64,000 nt of DNA from Rotaria sordida (taxonomy: Eukaryota; Rotifera; Eurotatoria; Philodinida; Philodinidae). Position 1 is the stretch's first letter. Each line of letters starts with the position of its first letter. Location: the NCBI GenBank assembly GCA_905250125.1, contig CAJNOL010000249.1, positions 121,719 to 185,718 on the forward strand, read 5' to 3'. Under the pieces are notes generated by a model. It saw only the letters and a program-made list of their open reading frames with translations, made no database searches and was not told where the DNA came from. The translations under genes and the position numbers were made by a program. Shown one piece after another: positions 12,723 to 26,600 of the stretch.

Positions 12723-13282
12723 TTTTAAACTCGAATGTAATCTTGTATGTAAAGTAAATGTAAATGTGTTTATTTCTTTTCCTTATTCTTCTTCTTATAG
12801 TCTATGAATATATATAATATATAGACACATGATAAATATTCAATCGAGGGTTTAAAATATAGATTCGTTTTATTTGAATCATCGTATGATAAAATAGATA
12901 GAAAATCAGCTGAATCATAGCGATCATTGTCTATGATAAAACAATCAAAAGATATCTATCTATGTTAGTTTGTTTTGAATGCACATCATTTTTTATTATT
13001 ATACGTATGGTATATATAGGCTTATTTCAACTATAGATATTTTCATTAAAAATCATTCAGTACATTTCAAAAGAGACAAGAACAATGATGCTTTAAATTT
13101 ATTTACACATATGTAAAAAAAAAAGCGCAAAATTCATCAAAAAACAACTTTTTAATATGGAGTTATTTATTTTGGGAATTATGACATATCGATTGTTTCG
13201 TTTTGTTGGTTTACTGAGCTATGTCAAAACACTTAAAATGTTGATAAACTCTTTAATTAGAATAGATTTATTATGTTTTATG
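12723..13282. other. 5' flank of the intermediate filament gene
   Basis: AT-rich. There is a TATATAATATATAG run near 12810, about 90 bp above the start codon, which could be promoter-related. No other feature is visible. Confidence 0.4.
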
Positions 13283-14339
13283 TAAGGTGGCGCTAATCCA
13301 AAAGTCGAGGAAAAATTAGATTTCCTTGAATTATACATGAATGGATAGAGTTCACGACGATGGTTACGAATATTTTTTTTAAAACTTTTTTAGATCGTGT
13401 TTTAAAGTAAGAAATTTAGGAAGAAACAAAAATTTCAGCAAAAAGCAAAAAAATAGTGATTTCTCTTGAAAATCAAAGATTGTTTTATTTTGCTGAAACT
13501 GTTATTTGCGAGCTCAACATAAAAATCTGTGACATCTATATGAGTTTGAAGAAATTTGATCGCTGCGATTCAACTTTGTTAGCTTCATTAGACTTACTTT
13601 TAATCAGACTGGCATGTTCATCTTGCTAATCTATCTTCATTTTTACGATAAGAGCTCAAACTATTTTTAATATAGCATGCGGACTATCCGATCAATGAGA
13701 AAAAAGTTGTGTATCCTTTTAATTTTATATCTTAGCATTGTTGAGAAAACTCACTTTTCACATAGCAATTGCAAAAAGTAAGGTTGTATTTTGAAGTTTT
13801 TACTGCAAAAAGTTTACTGCGGGATGAAATGGATACAATATTCCGTATTAATATTAAAAAGTTGCATTGAATAAACTCTATTTTGTCAAAAAATATTTCT
13901 CATCAAAATTTGGCTTATATATCCCATCTGTTGTTTTGTACTCGCTATATAAAAAATAGTTTGAGCTCTTATCGTAGAAAAAAGAGATAGATTAGTAGAG
14001 TGAACGTGTCAGCCTGATCAAAAGTAAGTCTTGTGAAACTAGCCGAATCGAATTGCAGTAATCAAATTTCATCAAACTAATGTAGATATCACAATTTTTT
14101 ATGCTGAGCTAAAAAAAAAATAAATTTCAGCGAAGTAGAACAATCTTTGATTTTCAAAAGAAATGGTAGCTTTTTCTTTTTGCTGAAATGTTTTGTTTCT
14201 GTTTAAATTTCTTACCATAAAGCACGGTCTAAAAGAATTAAAAACTATATATCCTTAATCATCATCGTGAGCTCTACTCATTCATGTATAATTCAATGAA
14301 ATCTAATTTTTGCTCGAGTTTTGCATTAACAGCACTTTA
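13283..14339. repeat. Large foldback element, about 1.06 kb
   Basis: The left arm (from about 13283, with AAAAATTAGATTTCC and GAATTATACATGAATG) is repeated inverted in the right arm (to about 14339, with CATTCATGTATAATTC). Arms are about 380 bp or more and diverged by roughly a fifth, with the block AAATAGTTTGAGCTC near the inner end. The outer ends read like AAGGTGGCGCTAAT and AAAGTGCTGTTAAT and lie beside TA. I infer an old non-autonomous Tc1/mariner-type MITE. There is no open frame of note. Confidence 0.75.
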
Positions 14340-17300
14340 TTAATCCAATCAAGATTTTTGTTATTGATGTAAACAACTGGTGAGATTCTATAATTGATTT
14401 TTTCAGAATATTTCTAAACAAACTTTTTTCTCTTTATCGTCTGTTATTGAAGATTATCAAAATAAGAAACGAAAAGAAATTGCGAACACAAATCATGAAA
14501 TGGTAAAATTGTCATAATTAACACTTTCCATGATTAAGAATAAGAAACAACTCTCGGAGTGTGATGATGTTCATTTCAAAAATACATTTTTATTCATTAC
14601 TTTTGATTTCCTTTGTCGAAATGATTCATCTAATTCTATACTTTATGACCATGAACCTGTCTTCAATTCTTTTTGGATGATTATAACTGCGGGCGGCTAA
14701 TGCCAAAAAAGAATAATTTCGTCAAAAATAGTCGTTTATCGATATTTCTCACTAGAACTATATGGGTGAGTTCCACAGATAGCAGCTCTTTATATTCTCT
14801 AATCAGTTTCATTGCACGTTGAACAGAATGCTACGAAGATATTTGTTTGATTTGTACAAACATATCCTTTTAAAATCTAAAATTTTTACCTTAAAATGTC
14901 ATTTGCATCGTGTTCTTGCTTTTCAAAGATAGATCAAAATAATTGCAAACAAACATTGCACTGAAGTCCATCTATCAATACATAGATTCCCATTTTCGAA
15001 GTTGATTACTCAAAATTTTCATGAGAGATTCAATGTAATATGAGAGACTTGAAGAATCTGTATTTCATGAGGAATATCTCGTAATACTAATCCTTGGTAC
15101 TACGGATCTGATACATTCATTGTGACCTATAGATTTCTGATAATCAAAGAAGATCTATAAAGCCAGAAACGAATACAGATCATAGAGCAATAGTATGAGG
15201 AGAGATAAGCCGTGATCTAGATAGAAACTAAAAACTCATGGTTTCGCAATATTATACTTATGAATCAACATTTTCAGGCGAAGTATTATGTTTGAAGTGA
15301 TAGTTTGGATGTATGAAAGACCAGTCAAATAAGTATATCCTTAAGATAATGTAGGTATTTATGTGTTTCATGCTGAACTATGATGTTCACGTATTTTCTA
15401 CTACTGACACTGTAAATCATAATAGGATATTATGCGGATGTTGGCCTCTCTACAATGACAAGGAATCGAGAAATTAATTTTTTGTAGCCTATATGTCATC
15501 GATAAAGTACAACTTACAAAAACTTTCATCTCTCAGTATTTAATGTTATGAAAAAAACCAGCATCCCACTACTATGCTAATATGATCCACAGCACCAATG
15601 ATAAAAAACATACGAACATAAACGTACAGCATGAAATATATAGATACTGATATCTTTTTAGAGGTATGCTACTATTACTAAAATCTCCATATGCACAAAA
15701 TATCATTTCAAACACGATACTTCAATGAAAATATTCTTACCAAGGTTGTTTTATTGCGACATGTCAAGGACGGCAACACAAAAAGCAATCCAAACTGCCA
15801 TTGTGATAGTTTAGTATTTTAAAAAGTATCTAGTTTTTTTTTTACATGATTGAAATTCATTCATTTTATTCATTAATTATTATTAGAAACCTAGCTTTTT
15901 CTAAAGATTTGATTTCATTGACAACGAGCAACAATATCTTTTGACGAGTTGTATTATATTTGCACAAGGATCACGTAAACCACATAAAATAAAGCAAATA
16001 AACTGCTTTGATATTCACTAGGAAGTAGTGATCATGATATGGATTAGTGAAGCAAAAACTAAATGTTACTTCTACCTATGATATTGAGAAGGTACCTTGT
16101 TGATTTGAATTTTCGACATTCGTTTATCCGATAATGTCAATGTACATCGAGCAACTCGTTGAAAGTTTCATAAGTCTTTTTTGAGAAGAAAAGAATTTTC
16201 ATTTTGTATATACTCGTACCATTTATTGGTAATGACAATAGGTTGGAGATTCTTCTACAATGATAGAGGAGAACACCCTGTACATTATTAGTAGCGAATG
16301 TTTTTTTCGTAATATATTTCTTTTACTTATGAAGTTGGATAAATTTCGAAACTTTTTCTTGTCTATATATTATTATTTCTAACAGAGCTCAGGTTGCTTA
16401 GTGATTGTAAGAGGAATATTTTCCCCATTTGTAGAATGCAATATCCTCTATTAATCTGTGCAAGAACAACGAACCAATCTTATATTATTGATGAGAAAAG
16501 TTAGTTTTACTTTTTTCGTGTCAAATGTATGCAGTTGTCCAATTTCTGTTGAGCCTAACGTTTTGATCCAATAGTCCTATACGAGGCAATAGAAAACGTC
16601 GATCGAGACAGTCGAAAAACAAATAGAAGATATGCATCTGTAAGTCGGATTTGAAAATAGTTTGACAGTTAGATAGAGAAAATATTGTTCTACCTGTCTT
16701 TCAAAAGTTGCGCATGCATAATGGAAAATAAAAAAAGTTATATGCGTTGCAAATGAAGTCATCAAAAATTTGTATAGAATCGTTTCACTCTACCCTATAT
16801 ATTCCATGATCAATATAACTTTGTAGAGAAAAATCAGGCATGAATCGATCACATCAATATGTTTTCACCGAGAAAGTTCTTTTTTTTTCTGTTCTACCAC
16901 GACCAGTGATCGATTTGTTTCTTAGTCATAGGATGCGGAGAGAGGATGTAGCTGCGGTGGAATCGATAACACTGACCAAGACTCACACCATATCCGCATC
17001 CGCGATAGCTAGAACAAAATGAACTTTGGTTTCTTGTTTATTTATGCTGTTTTTCCGATATTTCACTTTTACACCGATGTATTGGTGAACACTACTAAGC
17101 ATCGAACTAAACATGATTATACAAGAGAAAGACTAATAGTACCTCTTGATGATATCTTGACCTTTTTTTTTCAATGTTTTCATATGATTGGATGGGTGTA
17201 CCTGTGAAAGTTTCTCTTTAACTACCTCTAACCAGTCATCCAGCCACTCTCAAATGCTTGAGCTTGTTACAACAACTCAGCAATGTAGGCAGTTCTTACA

Positions 17301-18290
17301 TTTTCCCATTTCTTCGTTTTAATATTACTAGAGGTAAGACTTTTGAATGTTGTTTCAATTCGAAAATATTTCTTGCATATGAAGAAATCTTGGTCAATTA
17401 TACTATTAATAATCTTTTTCAGTCTCATCCATCTTTTATTTAAAAGTATTTCCGTGCTCCAAATGACAGAAGTCATAGATTTCTCGTTGAAGTAGTACCC
17501 TTTTGGTAGTGTGACACGACGAAGCAAGTAAGACTTTCTTGTTTACCAACACTGCCAATTTAATCGAAAGAAGTTTTGAATGATTCTGTTTCAAATGAGA
17601 GATTTAGACTTATTGAGAATAGACTTCTTTTTGTGATGTCCGTTCTATTTTTTACTATAATACATTTCCACCAGAATAAATATCGGTATCTAGTGAAATG
17701 TTTTCATCCAGTTCAGTATACGTTCATAATAACTGTTTCATGTTATTCATATGTCCAGTAGAAGAACATGAAAAAAGAGCTGTTCTCGTGTTACATAGGC
17801 AAAGATGCTGGACATGATATTACACTTTTATCCTTTGTTTTTTCATTCACTCTTTAACCTTCATTCTTCTATCTTTATTCAGTTTTCAGTTCATTTTAAC
17901 GATTCCAGGATCATTGTTCAGCTATAATGACACTTTCATTTTTGTCAACGTTGTTTGTATAATAGCACTCATTTCTCTAGATTTTCCACTTTCACCTGTT
18001 CTTAAATATACCAATCCTTGAATTTTCTTATTACCTCTTATCAACTGTCCTCTGTTCTTTGTTTCTTATTGATTTTCTGAGGTGATATTCCATATTTATA
18101 ATAAAATATATGGTCAACTGATGCCACCTACTGCATAAGATGACTATTTATACTTCTCTCTTAATATATTCATGATATTTCAAGTCACGATTGAAGTAGA
18201 CTTTTGACGTTTTTAAATGTATGAATAGGATGTATGCACGCGTGATATGTTGAGTCAAAGTCGCAAACCTTGAAGTTTTTGCATACAAAA
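14340..18290. other. Long AT-rich region without a supported gene
   Basis: Nearly 4 kb. Short open frames (16577-16765, 16840-17022, 17019-17207, 17267-17527, 17576-17761) have no domain, no consistent splice partners and unremarkable codon use. I see no transposase, RNA gene or strong repeat here. Confidence 0.5.
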
Positions 18291-20146
18291 TACAGTCAAT
18301 GTCCCTAATAACAACACTAAAAAAATTTTCTTCCTTGTTCGACTCGGTTCTCAGCTATTTTACACTCGACTGAAAATACTTTCATATATGCATAATCTAT
18401 GGAGTTTCCTCTTTCAAATGGTATAACAGCGGTCTTTCTCTGAAATGTAATGGCGGAGAAATCAGCGGTCTACGATAACGAACTGCTACTGTTGTTATTA
18501 GGGACAGTTTCCCTAATAACAACACTCAGCTATTTTTTGTCCCTAGTAACAACACTTAAGCAAAATTTAAGCCAAATCAGACTTTTTAAGAGAAAAAACT
18601 TTTTTTTACGCGTTTTCTTTGAAAAACAAGCAGAGACTCCGCTGACAACTTTGTAGAGCATGTCAAACTCTATCTAAATCTAAAGGTTCATGAGAAAAAA
18701 AATTTCCTTTAATGAGATATAAAATCTAAAAGGAACATGTCTAACAGTGTCCAAAAAATAGGTGACCCTAATAACAACACCAAGCTAATTTTTGTCCCTA
18801 ATAACAACACCTCCACCGAAATTGGTGTATGAGTGTGCATAAAACAAAAACTAATTTCCATTTTAATAGCTTGATGGATTGTGATCATTTTTCACAACTT
18901 TATTTCATTTTTCATGATAGGTCGATTTTTTGTGCCTGGGGTACCCCTCAGGTATTCGAAAAAATATTTTTGTTCTCGTTTGAGTTCTCACATTTATAAA
19001 TCGATAGAACTCAGTGTTCTGATTACGAATGTTATGTTATTTTTTCAAAATTCATCGAGTAATAAGAAAAATCTAGACCATTCAAGACAGGCATAAAAAT
19101 CAGTTTTTGGCTTATAAGACCATTATTATCCGTCTAAAACACGTTGGAAATAGGCTCATTCGACGCAGAAGTTTTTTCTCTATCAGAATATATATAAGGC
19201 TTTAGGAAACAATTATGTTTTTCAATCGATAATTATTGAATACCGAGCCTAATGGTGCTCTATAGTCCCCAACAGTGTTTTTTTGACCTCTTTTTTATTC
19301 TTAAATTTCAAGTCGAAAATAGTTTTACGAGAAAGAGCTCATTGAATTATGTTTGTGGTAAAAAAATCTCGATGATGTACCTGAGTAAACTATATTCCCA
19401 CAAGCTGGAAAAAATCATAGTAAATGACCATAGAGACCCATTGGACCCGGTATTCGATAATTATCGATTGAAAAACATAATTGTTTCCTAAAGCCTTATA
19501 TATATTCTGATAGAGAAAAAACTTCTGCGTCGAATGAGCCTATTTCCAACGTGTTTTAGACCGATAATAATGGTCTTATAAGCCAAAAACTGATTTTTAT
19601 GCCTGTCTTGAATGGTCTAGATTTTTCTTATTACTCGATGAATTTTGAAAAATAACATAACATTCGTAATCAGAACACTGAGTTCTATCGATTTATAAAT
19701 GTGAGAACTCAAACGAGAACAAAAATATTTTTTCGAATACCTGAGGGGTACCCCAGGCACAAAAAATCGACCTATCATGAAAAATGAAATAAAGTTGTGA
19801 AAAATGATCACAATCCATCAAGCTATTAAAATGGAAATTAGTTTTTGTTTTATGCACACTCATACACCAATTTCGGTGGAGGTGTTGTTATTAGGGACAA
19901 AAATTAGCTGAGTGTTGTTATTAGGGAAACTGTCCCTAATAACAACAGTAGCAGTTCGTTATCGTAGACCGCTGATTTCTCCGCCATTACATTTCAGAGA
20001 AAGACCGCTGTTATACCATTTGAAAGAGGAAACTCCATAGATTATGCATATATGAAAGTATTTTCAGTCGAGTGTAAAATAGCTGAGAACCGAGTCGAAC
20101 AAGGAAGAAAATTTTTTTAGTGTTGTTATTAGGGACATTGACTGTA
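18291..20146. repeat. Near-perfect foldback element with TA-flanked CAGTC/GACTG ends
   Basis: A 1.86 kb palindrome. The left end at 18291 reads TACAGTCAATGTCCCTAATA and the right end at 20146 is its exact complement. The arms (about 18291-19245 and 19455-20146) are almost identical, with a diverged loop of about 210 bp between them. A short sub-repeat, GTCCCTAATAACAACAC, occurs at the ends and several more times inside each arm. The left arm carries about 250 bp (about 18530-18785) missing from the right arm. Open frames mirrored on both arms are not genes. I infer a young Tc1/mariner-type non-autonomous element, target site TA. Confidence 0.9.
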
Positions 20147-20414
20147 TTCATAACTTTAAATGGATCTGCCTAAACTCTACTTCTAACGTAAGTCGAAATG
20201 CTATATTAGAAGATAATTCCAGAGGACTTCATGCAGTTAGTAACAAAATTTTAACTTACGGCTCTTCATAAGGTAAATACATCAAACAACTTTCGTTGAG
20301 ACAGTCACGATATGTTAATTGTTTCTTTTTCTAAAATATTCGAAAAAGCTGTCTAAATGGTATCTTAACATGCCTCAAGACACGTATATTAACTGTTGTC
20401 TTGTCTTTACATAT

Positions 20415-20580
20415 AATGTCATCTACAAGTACTCCCGGAAACTCAATTAAGTACCAGTACAGAAGATATAGGAGACATTTGGGATATTAGAAATACTGCA
20501 TTAACACACGCAATAACATTCACATTCTATATCTCAAATATCTCCTATGCTAGTACTTAATTGAGTTTCCAAGGACATAC
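20415..20580. repeat. Short imperfect inverted repeat
   Basis: GGAAACTCAATTAAGTAC near 20439 returns inverted as GTACTTAATTGAGTTTCC near 20551, with a partly paired interior (AGATATAGGAGACATTTG against its near-complement). It is about 165 bp in all and lies just upstream of the neprilysin gene. It could be a small MITE; no terminal signature is clear. Confidence 0.6.
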
Positions 20581-20659
20581 TGAAAAAAAACATCTAATCT
20601 GTCTTTAGTTGAAATTTCTCAAGCAAGTTGACGTAGGTGAACAGTCTTAAATCGTAAAG

Positions 20660-23600
20660 ATGACAGACTCGTCTCTCTTGGAAACAAGAAGGTATGTACA
20701 GGTATTATTCTTATTCTGATGTGTTAACGGAAGAAATAGTCATTGAGGCATAAAACAGAGGAACATACCACCAAGTAGAGAATGGATGGTCTCAGTTCTT
20801 CGTGGAAAATTATCTGAAAGAATACAAAAAAGACACGTTTATACGGTCAAAGCTATTTTCACCGTGGCGGACTTCCTTCTTAAAAACAATCTCTAGTTAC
20901 CTGCCTGACAGCAGTGCAAGTTAAATCTATTGTATTATAGTCAGCTGCCAAATACTGGATTTCGCTTTATGACACCTGCCAAACTACTCGGATCCCTTGT
21001 TGGAATTTTTGTCATATCTACAATTGTGTTCAGTACACTTTATGGCGTCGAGAAAACCAGAAAAATAACAACAACAGTAGAAAGAGCTTTACCATTCACA
21101 ACAACTACAAACGGTATTTTTCCTATTTAAAAATGAAATCTTATGGTTGTGTGATTTTGTTTAATTAAGATGTATGCTTGACCCCGTATTGTGTTAAAGC
21201 AGGTATATATCCTTTTCTAAGAAAGTCAATGAAATATAATCATCTACTTTCTAGCCAACTATCTACTTGAAAGTATTGATGAAACTGTCGAACCGTGCGA
21301 AGATTTTTTCCATTTTTCCTGTGGAACATGGATTAAAAATACAAGAATACCAGATGATGGTAAGAAGAAACTTCTCTTTCATATTAATAGAAATTTTTTA
21401 TTTATTGGTTTGTTCTAGTAAGCGCACAGAGTAATTTCAATTTGTTACGAACCCAATTGGATTATAATGTTGTCGGTATGCATAAAAGGAATTTATTTAA
21501 AATTGTTTCTCTATTAATATCATAGATCTCCTATCGTCGCCGCCTGCGAATGATGCCAACGAGCCCAAAGCTGTTGTCAATGCTCGTCGCTTTTACAATT
21601 CCTGCATAGATGACACAGAAATTGAGACTAATGGTGTTAATACTATTCTTTTATTGGTCAACACAGAATTTGGTGGTTGGCCCATACTTCAAGGTTCATC
21701 ATGGGATAATTCAACATTTGATCTACCAGATCTCTTGTTTCAATTGCGAAAATATTACAGTAATATTATCTACCGAGTAGACACAGCAGTCAATGAAGAA
21801 AATTCAACAGTGCACAACATTGAAGTACGTCTAACGATCGATCAACATAGATGTAGGCATAGGACTGTCGAAATATTCAAATGGTAATCGAGCCAATTAA
21901 TGTGCTAATTGACTCACTTGAGCTGGCTGTTTTTTTGAGGGCCATAGTTGGAATTTTATAGAAAATCTCTGGTGTCTATTTGTGTTCTAGAAAGGCGTCT
22001 AGAAACAAAAAACATATATCTCCAACGGACCAGAGAGCACAAGACTAGCGATTGGCCCACTGAGTTTTCTTCGACAGATCGTTCTAGAAACTATATAGAT
22101 TCATAATTTAAATACTAACTTATTTTTCTGCCTTTTTACAATATCCGTGTTTTAGACCACGACCCTATATATGCATATATGCATATATGTATATGTATAT
22201 ATGACTTATGCCATATGAAATCACTTCAAACCTTAGCAAAACTGTCTCACTATCAATACATGTCAATTTCGTTAAGAGTCGACAAGAATATCAGCATAAT
22301 ACACATTCGATAGCTTCTCAAATTATAAAACATCCATCATTCATATATAATATCTTCAGAAAAGAAAAATACTTGCTCGTGGTTTTTCTACTATGACTAG
22401 GGAACAGATAGGCCCAAAAAAAACACCAAATGTTATGGTTCATCATACTGATCACTACAACTATGGTCAAAACTATGATAAAATGGCATGAATTGTGAAT
22501 CATTCTCTCGATTATTTGTAATATATCTCGAGAATCGAAAAAAATCAGTTTTTCATCTTGTTCATAGTAGTCAAGAGCACTTAGACTTTCAAAATAATAT
22601 GAAATAGCAGGGACAGCATGACATGAACTAGTGCTAGTTATCGTGTTGATCATCATGATTCCAAAGATAATAATGAAGAAAACATGGAATAATGGTATAT
22701 CTTTCATTTAAAAGAGCAGTATGCTTAACCTTTTAAAATACGTAAATAAGTAATCCTGTCTGATCGGTAGATTAAGATCTATGTATTATATTCGATATAA
22801 AAATGCTATTTATAGTTGCCTGTATGGATCTTGGACTGTAACAGATTTACATGATATTTTTTCGATGGAATCTTGATAAAAGTTACAAATTGTAAAAAAA
22901 ATTGTTAGTTTAGTCACTTATAAGGCTGATGGTTGTCTGGACAGGATTTAAGTGAGCTAGGATTTCCCTGAAATTTAGAAATAGTGCGCCAAAAACTCGC
23001 AAAATCCAATACTCGTATGAAATGTGGCACGTGTTCTCTCTTGTCTTAGATACGCACATAGTGATGAGAACTGTAGTTTTGATTATTCACAGTACACCTA
23101 GTTTTTCTATCACCTACTAAATATCTAAAGTATTCGAGGTATACCCTACTTTGAAGCCAGCTTAACGTTCCTTTTAAGCGAATATATTATACAGTTGCAC
23201 AAATCCATGCACACTCTGATTTCACGGGCTTACGTATAGTACAGATACATAGAAATTCAATAACGACTAACGTCTTTATGTTTAGATATCCTTGAGACAG
23301 TCATTGATCAAGAGCATATTTTACGCTTTTTTTACCATTACTGCCAGCATATCAGAAATTCTTGACATAATAACTAGCACTAGTTCATGTCATACTATGT
23401 GTCTGACTATCCACAAACTACACAGAAAAATATCACGCACAGATATTCTTGTTGATCGTAGTCAAAGTGGTTGACATAATGATCTTTTCTATTTCATATC
23501 ATGCTTGGAAGCCTAAGTACTCTCTATCATTACGAAAAAGATGAAAAATAGATATTCTTCCATTCTCGAGATATATTACAAATAATCGAGGGAATGATTT

Positions 23601-26600
23601 GCAACTCATGTCCTTTTATCATAATTTCGACCATAGCTATAGTGATCAGTATGATGAACTATGCCATTTGCCGTTATTTTCTGGGCCTATCTGTTTCTTA
23701 GTTATATCGAAAAAATCACGAGCAGATATTTTGCTTATCTCAAAATATTGTCAAAATAATGATCCGAAATAGTGATTTTTGTCTCATTTTGACTAATGAT
23801 ATAAGGATTGCCAGACTGACCAGCCTAGAAACCTTGACACATTTGGATCGTTGTAAAAATGTAGCTTATCTCTAACTGCAGTAGAAAAAAACTCATGAAA
23901 AAGTGTTCTGCTTTTCTCAAGATATTATCGAGATATGAGATGCAAACATGACGTATACGAGTGATAGATGCTTTATAATTTGATAAATTGTCAAATGTCT
24001 ATTATGCTAATATTCTCGTCGACTCTTAACGAATTTGACATGTCCTGATAGTGAGATAGATTTGCTAAGGTTTGAAGTGATTTCATATGACATAAGTCAT
24101 ATATGTATATGCATATATGGAGCCGTGATTTAAAAAGTGGATATTGTAAAAAAGCAGAAAAATAGTATATAAATTATGAATCTATATAGTTTCCAGAACG
24201 ATCTGTTGAAGAAAATTCAGTGAGCCAATTTCTGGTCTTATGTGTCCCCGTCCTTTCTCAAGAGATCAAACTTTACTGGGTGTTGAAGAGCTTCTGATTG
24301 TGCATTGTTCAAGTTTTTTGAATAGATCATCAGCACTACATTCACATGGAGACAATTGTTTCTGTCAACAATATCGGATATGTCGTCTAGACTTAAACCT
24401 AAATATGAATAGTTGATACTAACTACACATTTAGTGTATTAGAGAATTAAGTTAGTGTCTTATTCACAGAAATTCGATGGTATTTTCATGTCACTAAAAA
24501 TACAGATCCTATTAACCATTATAGGTTGGACAAAGTAATCTTGCACTAGGGCAAAAGCAATACTATGCCAGCGAGACCAATGTCACGATTGCTTATCGAC
24601 AGCTAATACGCGAATTGGCTAATGCATTAGGAAATGACACATCAATGATTGATCAGGATGTAAATGATATATTTGAGTTTGAAAAGAATATTGCAAAGGT
24701 AATCAATATCTTTTTTTTTCTCATGTATACACTAATTCCACTAAACTTGTTCTGCATAGTATCATTGGACAAATGACGAACAACGAGCACGCTTTAATGA
24801 AACTGTTCGAACTACAGTCGGCAATCTATCATTCACATTCAATACCACAGTCAGTTTCTCTTTGCTTTTTCTCTTTTATCTTCTTTTCTGTACTATCTTG
24901 TCTTGATATAGTTTGATTTTACTGATTATGTTCGTCGTTGCTATCTATTAGGCAACGTGACTTTACAAGACACGGACATTGTAGCCGTTAGTGAAGTCGA
25001 GTATTTGAATAATATATCATTGATTCTTAAGCAAGCTTCACCACGCACCATACAGAATTACATAGTTTGGCGTTTCATAATGGGCGCAACTTCACTAATG
25101 TCACAACAGATTCGAAATATCAGACAACGATTCGATCGAATCTTTCATGGTACGAATGCCGAACGGCCACGTGACGTAGAATGTGGAAGTTTGACCAATG
25201 CTTATATGGGTTTTGCTGTCTCAAAACTCTACATTAAAAAATATTTTGATGAAAATGCTCTCAATGAGGTTTGTTCAAACGTATATCGTGTTTTTTAATA
25301 TTTTGGTATTTTTAAAGTCTATTGAAATGATAAACAATATTCAAAATACTTTTCTCGAAATGCTCAATGAATCTACTTGGATGGATGCTGAATCGAAAGT
25401 AAAAGCCATCGAGAAGGTAAATCTAGAAAATCAATGGAGATCAAAACAAAAGTATTAGTATATAGGCCAAAACTATGAATCAACATATCGGTTATCCTGA
25501 CTATCTGGGTAGCGATAATAATACAAAACTTGAAAACGATTATGCTGAGGTAAGTAATGTGATGAATGTTGAACTATATATGAGATCCTGTCACGTTGAC
25601 TTCGCTATAGACTATCATAAATGTATTATGAAATTTCTCTATTACAATTGTAAAATTGTTCTGAGTCCTATAGGAACTGCTCTGATAAACGTTTTCAATC
25701 GAGAAATGAACTTCTCTTTTATAGCGTGTGTTTCTTTTAATATAGTACAACTTCAATTCATCCTACATTAGAAACGCTCTCAAAATACTTGAAATAAATG
25801 TCAAGAAAAGTTTTCAACTACTGCGAAAACCCGTCGACAAAAACGGATGGGGTGACTACTCTGCACCCAGTGTTGTCAATGCCTTTTATGAACCATCGAA
25901 AAATCAAATTAGTATGTTTATTGATCTTTCATATTACCTTTATACTGTATACAAGTATTATTCTGATACTTCAGGTTTCCCAGCTGGTATTTTACAAACT
26001 CCCTTCTTTAATAAAGATGCACCCAAGTAATTATTCTTTCTGTATTGTCTTGTAATTGATTCAACTATTCTATTTATCATCTAGGTATCTCAATTATGGT
26101 GGTAAGCATTAAAGTTTGAATGTATATAATCGCAGCACAGCCGAAAATTTTCCTACAAAATATTTGACATTCTTTTATGCATTCAAATAAAACGGATAAT
26201 AGTGAAAAATAGTGTATTACAATCGTTCACATGAATATTGAAAAGACTTGGGAGGTTAAAAGACAAACAGAATTTGTTTTAGAGAAGACAAGAAATGTTA
26301 TTAAATAGAATACGTTATATTAAAAAACCTTCTTTTTTTTCTACAAAAATGTATAGGCTGAAATCAAATATTTTTATTATAAATTGTTAATGCACAGTAA
26401 CGACTTCTCTAAATTTTATTGCAAGAAAAATTCTGATTTTTTCCCGATTTTCACATTTCAACAGAAAGAAAAAGACAAATATTTTGTTTAAAAAAATATT
26501 TAGTCCATGATGTTTTATGTTCATTGGAAAACTCAATCGGGATTTTTTTATCACATGTGCTAATTTAGGTATCGGGGTCATTATTGGGCACGAGATTACA

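Noticed and set aside
18881-19811. Similar open frames on opposite strands at 18881-19096 and 19617-19811
   Set aside because: They are the two arms of the same palindrome, begin at GTG rather than ATG, and differ by a frameshift at the C-terminal end.
22318-22707. 129-codon hydrophobic frame in the neprilysin intron
   Set aside because: The mirrored arm of the same foldback has stops in the matching frame, so the frame is not conserved.
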